Below, in pieces: positions 60,323 through 64,000 of a stretch of DNA of 64,000 nucleotides. The translations under genes and the position numbers were made by a program. The DNA is from Kribbella italica (lineage in GTDB: Bacteria; Actinomycetota; Actinomycetes; Propionibacteriales; Kribbellaceae): positions 2,108,001 to 2,172,000 of the forward strand of contig NZ_JACHMY010000001.1 in NCBI RefSeq assembly GCF_014205135.1, given 5' to 3'. The notes beneath the pieces were generated by a model. The model saw only the letters and a list, made by a program, of their open reading frames with translations. It ran no database searches and was not told the origin of the DNA. Position 1 is the first letter of the stretch. Every line of letters begins with the position of its first letter.

Positions 60323-62407
60323 TCAGGCGTCGATGCGCGTCTCGTCCAACTCGTAAGCACCCTGGACAATGAATTCTTTCCGCGGCGCCACATCGTTGCC
60401 CATCAGCAGATCGAAGACACCGGCCGCAGCCTCACCGTCGTCGACAGTGATGCGGCGAAGCGTTCGGTGGCGGGGGTCCATCGTGGTTTCGGCCAGCTGG
60501 TCGGCGTCCATCTCACCGAGACCCTTGTAGCGCTGCGGGGGCTCCTTCCAGCGGACGCCCTTCTTCATCAGCTCGGCCGACTTCCGCTGGTACTCGGCAT
60601 CGCTGTAGGTGTACAGGTACTTGTCCTGCCCCTTCTTCGGGTTCGTCAGCTCGAAGCGGTGCAGCGGCGGTACGGCGGTGTAGACGCGTCCCGCGTCCAC
60701 CAGAGGCCGCATGTACCGGAAGAACAGCGTCGCCAGCAGGCAGCGGATGTGGGCGCCGTCGGAGTCGGCGTCGGCCATGAAGATGATCTTGCCGTAGCGC
60801 GCCTGCTCCAGGTCGAACGTGCGGCCGGAGCCGGCGCCGACCACCTGGATGATCGACGCGCACTCGGCGTTCTTCAGCATGTCGCCGACCGACGCCTTCT
60901 GCACGTTCAGGATCTTGCCCCGGATCGGCAGCAGCGCCTGGAACTCCGAGCTGCGCGCGAGCTTCGCCGTCCCGAGGGCCGAATCACCCTCGACGATGAA
61001 CAGCTCGGAGCGGTCCACGTCGTTGCTGCGGCAGTCGGCCAGCTTCGCGGGCAGCGCCGACGACTCCAGCGCGGTCTTGCGCCGCTGCAGCTCGCGGTGC
61101 TGACGGGCCGCCACGCGCGTCCGCGACGCGGCGACGACCTTCTCCAGGACGGCGCGCGCCTGCGCCTTCGCCGCGCCCTTGGTGGAGGTGAGGAACGTCT
61201 CCAGCTCGGTCTGGACCACCTTCGCGACGATCCGCGAGGCGGCCGGCGTCCCGAGCACCTCCTTGGTCTGGCCGTCGAACTGCGGTTCGGCCAGCCGGAC
61301 CGTGACGACCGAGGTGAGCCCCTCGAGCACGTCGTCCTTGATGATCTCCTCGCCGCTCTTCAGCAGCCGCGTCCCGGTCAGTACGCCGGTGAACGCCTTC
61401 GACAGCGCCCGCTCGAAGCCGGACACGTGCGTCCCGCCCTTCGGCGTGGACACGATGTTCACGAACGACCGGAGCTCGGTCTCGTACCCGTCGCCCCAGC
61501 GGACCGCGATGTCGACGTCCAGGTCGCGCTCGACGTCGGTCGGGGTCATGTGCCCGGCGTCGTCGAGCATCGGCACGGTCTCGGTGAAGTGGCCGGTTCC
61601 GGTCAGCCGGACGACCTCGGTGACCGGCTGGTCGGTGGCCAGGAACTCGCAGAACTCCGAGATCCCGCCGTCGTGCTTGAACGACTCCTCGGTCGCCTCG
61701 TCACCGCGCTCGTCGCGGATCACCAGCTCCAGGCCGGGGACCAGGAACGAGGTCTGCCGCGCGCGGGTGACCAGCTCGTCGTAGTTGAAGGCGGCGTCCT
61801 TGGTGAAGACCTGCCGGTCGGCCCAGTACCGGATCCGGGTCCCGGTGACACCCTTCTTCGCGCGTCCCGCCTTGCGCAGACCGACCGCCGCGGTGAAGGT
61901 CGCCGCGGCGCCCTCGCCGTCGAACTCGCCGGCCACCCCGCGCCGGAACGACGTGGTCCAGACCACGCCACCGCGGTCCACCTCGACGTCCAGGCGCGCG
62001 GACAGGGCGTTCACGACCGAGGCGCCGACGCCGTGCAGACCACCGGAGGCGTTGTACGACCCGCCGCCGAACTTGCCGCCGGCGTGCAGCTTGGTGAAGA
62101 CCACCTCGACACCGGTCATCTTCGTCTTGGGCTCGATGTCGACCGGGATGCCGCGGGCCTTGTCGCGCACCTCGACCGAGCCGTCCTGGTGCAGCACGAC
62201 GTCGATCCGGTCGCCGTGACCGGCCAGGGCCTCGTCGACGGCGTTGTCGATGATCTCCCACAGGCAGTGCATCAGGCCGCGGCTGTCGGTCGAGCCGATG
62301 TACATCCCCGGGCGTTTGCGGACCGCCTCCAGCCCCTCGAGCACGAGCAGGTTGCGGGCGTTGTACGTCGGGTCGAGCTCGGTACTGCGAGGCGTCGGGG
62401 CGGCCAC
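60323..62407 (-). CDS. parE: DNA topoisomerase IV subunit B, 694 aa
   Basis: GHKL ATPase: EIIDNAVDEALAG (catalytic Glu, Asn), KARGIPVDI, GLHGVGASVVNALS. Then a transducer domain and the TOPRIM domain with VEGDSALGTAKLA and metal-binding MADADSDGAH, and a C-terminal YKGLGEMD motif. Length is right for ParE and GyrB2 of actinobacteria. Supplies ATP-driven strand passage with ParC. GTG at 62407 follows AAGGAG. It is not adjacent to parC but lies 8 kb away, as in Streptomyces. Leftward transcription ends at the hairpin at 60278. Confidence 0.94.
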   Translation of the reverse strand: MAAPTPRSTELDPTYNARNLLVLEGLEAVRKRPGMYIGSTDSRGLMHCLWEIIDNAVDEALAGHGDRIDVVLHQDGSVEVRDKARGIPVDIEPKTKMTGVEVVFTKLHAGGKFGGGSYNASGGLHGVGASVVNALSARLDVEVDRGGVVWTTSFRRGVAGEFDGEGAAATFTAAVGLRKAGRAKKGVTGTRIRYWADRQVFTKDAAFNYDELVTRARQTSFLVPGLELVIRDERGDEATEESFKHDGGISEFCEFLATDQPVTEVVRLTGTGHFTETVPMLDDAGHMTPTDVERDLDVDIAVRWGDGYETELRSFVNIVSTPKGGTHVSGFERALSKAFTGVLTGTRLLKSGEEIIKDDVLEGLTSVVTVRLAEPQFDGQTKEVLGTPAASRIVAKVVQTELETFLTSTKGAAKAQARAVLEKVVAASRTRVAARQHRELQRRKTALESSALPAKLADCRSNDVDRSELFIVEGDSALGTAKLARSSEFQALLPIRGKILNVQKASVGDMLKNAECASIIQVVGAGSGRTFDLEQARYGKIIFMADADSDGAHIRCLLATLFFRYMRPLVDAGRVYTAVPPLHRFELTNPKKGQDKYLYTYSDAEYQRKSAELMKKGVRWKEPPQRYKGLGEMDADQLAETTMDPRHRTLRRITVDDGEAAAGVFDLLMGNDVAPRKEFIVQGAYELDETRIDA

Positions 62408-62874
62408 AGGGCTCCTTCACTGGTTCACAAGCAGACATCCGTACGACGACTCCGCCGCCGTACGAGTGACAGCCTACGAGGCCCCGCCCCCAAAACCTGG
62501 CAGGAGGTGGCCGTGGTGGATTTGGGTTGGTCGGCATCATGGCGGGGTACCGAACCAGCACAACTGAACGCAGTGGGATCCCCAGCCAGATAGGTGTTTC
62601 GGAAGATATCGATCCGGACTCGATCACCGGGAATTCCGACACTCGGATCTGAACGCGCAGTGAGCGTCCCGTGGCGCACAGTGAAAGAGGACACGCCCGA
62701 CACCCGCCGGAAACAACAGATCGCCCGAATCCGAAACGATTCCCCGTCAATATGCGTCATAAGGGAACAGGTGGTTCGTCTCACATTCGGACACGCTGCA
62801 CCTACCGGGAAGCGATCCGCATGTCAGGATGTTGCTATCTGGTGAGTACGGAACTAGATGAGATGAGGCCTCAA
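62408..62874. other. 467-base non-coding gap between parE and DUF7455 gene
   Basis: Base composition is clearly lower in GC and the short frames here lack third-position bias, so I see no gene. It must hold the divergent promoters of parE and the DUF7455 gene. A GAACTAGATGAG segment at 62851-62862 is near where a -10 for the latter could be; no convincing pair was found. Confidence 0.6.
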
Positions 62875-63108
62875 GTGACTACAGCACTCGCCCCGAGTTC
62901 GACCCTGTCGGCTGCGGACCGTTGTGACCGCTGCGGCGCGCAGGCCTACGTCCGTGTCACCCTGACCAGCGGTGGGGAGCTCCTCTTCTGCGCCCACCAC
63001 GGCCGGGAACACTCGGAGAAGCTGCGCGACATCGCTATCACCATCCACGACGAGACCGGTCGGCTCGAAGCCGTCACCCCGGTCCCGGCCGCGGAAGAGG
63101 AGCGGTAA
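62875..63108 (+). CDS. DUF7455 family protein, 77 aa
   Basis: Small zinc-ribbon-like protein: LSAADRCDRCGAQAYVRV has a CxxC pair, and LLFCAHHGREHS supplies a second Cys/His pair. The chain ends in a charged helix. Family members are widespread next to the principal sigma-factor gene and parE in actinobacteria; function unknown. GTG at 62875 (VTTALAPSSTL) follows GAGG and matches the family N-terminus; an earlier ATG at 62863 would add four residues. Confidence 0.88.
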   Translation: MTTALAPSSTLSAADRCDRCGAQAYVRVTLTSGGELLFCAHHGREHSEKLRDIAITIHDETGRLEAVTPVPAAEEER

Positions 63109-63159
63109 CCCCAGGCCTCGTAGGCGCCAACGACGGCGCAGACCCCACACACACTGAGC

Positions 63160-63206
63160 GATGGCGGTCACCCCGGACAGGGTGGCCGCCATCAGTCCTG
63201 TCCGGG
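63160..63206. terminator. Two overlapping, mutually exclusive hairpins
   Basis: Stem A: GATGGCGGTCACC (63160-63172) with GGTGGCCGCCATC (63181-63193), one mismatch. Stem B: CCCGGACAGG (63172-63181) with CCTGTCCGGG (63197-63206), perfect. They share bases, so only one can form. Located between the convergent DUF7455 and aminotransferase genes; probably terminators, one for each direction. Confidence 0.75.
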
Positions 63207-63231
63207 ACCGGCCAGTTTTCTGTTGGCTATC

Positions 63232-64000
63232 TCACACCATCGGTACGCCGGGCGCCGGCCCGTGCCGGCGGAACTCCTGCCACGCGCCGGCCAGCCGGTC
63301 CACCGCGTCGACCAGCACCTCCGGCGCGTAGGCGAACGGCAGCCGCAGGTAGTTGTCGTGGTCACCGGTCGGGTCCATCGCGTGGCCCGCCACGACCTCG
63401 ACGCCGTGCCGCAGCGCGATCTGCGCGAACACCCGCGCGTCCGTGTCCGGCAGCCGCACCCACAACGCCGATCCGCCGGCCGGTTCCTCCCACGTCCATT
63501 CGGGCAGCCGATCGCGCAGCAGTTCGCCGATGTGCGCGCGGCGTCCGGTGGCCAGCCGGGCACGTTCGGCGGTCACGTCGCCGAGTCGAGGCAACAGTCG
63601 CGCGGTGAGTGCCTGATCGATCACCGGACTCCCGAGATCGGCCAGCGCTTTGTGCCGCGCGAGCCGGTCGGCCAAGGGTCGCGGCGCGCGAATCCACCCG
63701 ATCCGCAATCCGCCCCAGACCGCTTTCGACACCGAGCCGATCGTCAGTATCTCCGCAGGACCTTGCGCGAACGCGGCGAGCGGCGGTGGAATGTCCGGTC
63801 CGGCCGGATCGCCGGCGGAATAGGCGTTGTCCTCGACAACGACCACGCCGTACCGGCCGGCGATTTCGGCGACCTGCCGGCGTCGCGCCGGTGACATCAG
63901 CCGGCCGGTCGGATTGTGGAACGTCGGCATCACGAAGAGCATTGCGGGCTGGTGCTCCTTGAGCGCCGCCGTCAGCAGGTCGGGCCGGATCCCGGCGTCG
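63232..64000 (-). CDS. PLP-dependent aminotransferase, MocR/GntR-like, C-terminal part (5' end outside window)
   Basis: The frame is open to the right edge, so the N-terminus is missing. Fold type I aminotransferase: PTFHNPTG (pyridoxal ring and substrate contacts), VVVEDNAYS (Asp), SVSKAVWGGLRIGW with Schiff-base Lys, and a late substrate-binding Arg in NYLRLPFAY. Homologues of this shape usually carry an N-terminal GntR helix-turn-helix (MocR regulators); that part is not visible, so a plain aminotransferase is possible. Convergent with the DUF7455 gene. Confidence 0.87.
   Translation of the reverse strand, partial: DAGIRPDLLTAALKEHQPAMLFVMPTFHNPTGRLMSPARRRQVAEIAGRYGVVVVEDNAYSAGDPAGPDIPPPLAAFAQGPAEILTIGSVSKAVWGGLRIGWIRAPRPLADRLARHKALADLGSPVIDQALTARLLPRLGDVTAERARLATGRRAHIGELLRDRLPEWTWEEPAGGSALWVRLPDTDARVFAQIALRHGVEVVAGHAMDPTGDHDNYLRLPFAYAPEVLVDAVDRLAGAWQEFRRHGPAPGVPMV

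Noticed and set aside
60293..62593. 766-codon plus-strand frame over parE
   Set aside because: Antisense shadow; it also runs across the parE terminator and promoter.
62594..62845. 83-codon plus-strand frame upstream of the DUF7455 gene
   Set aside because: Third codon positions are not GC-biased, unlike all real genes here; it lies in a promoter region.

Overview
The window is chromosomal DNA of a high-GC Gram-positive bacterium (Actinomycetota). Strong G/C bias at third codon positions, frequent GTG starts, lipobox and twin-arginine signals, an actinobacterial SepH C-terminus, a DUF5998 gene, a Pat-type GNAT/acyl-CoA synthetase fusion and a parC/parE pair all point there. Gene content and word use (many CGTACGG/CCGTACG) look most like Kribbella or a relative; the genus is an inference. 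No rRNA, tRNA, CRISPR array, transposase or phage gene was seen.

Layout. (1) 1-392 is the C-terminus of sepH. (2) 393-22,700 is an accessory block: a small hypothetical gene, two tandem NmrA-like genes with a divergent TetR gene, an erythromycin-esterase-family gene, then a sugar-catabolism locus (4,706-19,700), a LysR gene, a phytanoyl-CoA-dioxygenase-like gene and a secreted DUF4185 (GH183-type) protein behind a LacI-type palindrome. (3) 22,717-27,722 is a core block: sulfurtransferase, thymidine kinase, subtilase, alkaline-phosphatase-family protein, DUF5998. (4) 27,760-47,144 mixes transporters, regulators and enzymes: an ABC exporter, P1 peptidase, TetR/aldo-keto reductase pair, DUF2087 protein, kinase-like phosphotransferase, Pat fusion, ion-transporter-like protein, CGNR regulator with an MBL-hydrolase/MFS/acyl-CoA-ligase operon, FetB/DUF2630, PPOX and CoA-binding proteins, and a NarL-type two-component system. 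(5) 47,253-63,108 holds a second ABC exporter, parC, an LprG-like lipoprotein with a P55-like MFS exporter, a sucrase/ferredoxin-like gene coupled to a carbonic anhydrase, a second exported carbonic anhydrase, an odd secreted pyroglutamyl-peptidase homologue, a GNAT-HAD fusion, a repeat cluster, parE and a DUF7455 gene. (6) The right edge cuts a MocR-like aminotransferase gene.

The most interesting part is the sugar locus. A secreted multidomain beta-helix protein plus a Gfo/Idh/MocA dehydrogenase (rightward), and a solute-binding protein, two permeases, an SDR, an enolase-superfamily dehydratase and a TIM-barrel isomerase (leftward), face each other around a ROK regulator. Both outer promoters contain the same 23-bp imperfect palindrome, in opposite orientation, filling the space between -35 and -10. 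A DapA-family aldolase gene and an alpha/beta-hydrolase gene adjoin it. Together they suggest a ROK-controlled, oxidative non-phosphorylative route for a sugar or uronate released from an extracellular polymer; the substrate is unknown.

Other recurring structure: many genes carry a -10 hexamer (TAGGCT, TAGGAT and similar) ending exactly seven bases before the start codon, so leaderless transcription looks common; nearly all operon neighbours overlap by ATGA or GTGA; four convergent pairs overlap by four bases at their stop codons, three of them as CTAG; and a hairpin family with core AAGTACCAGCC recurs at gene ends.
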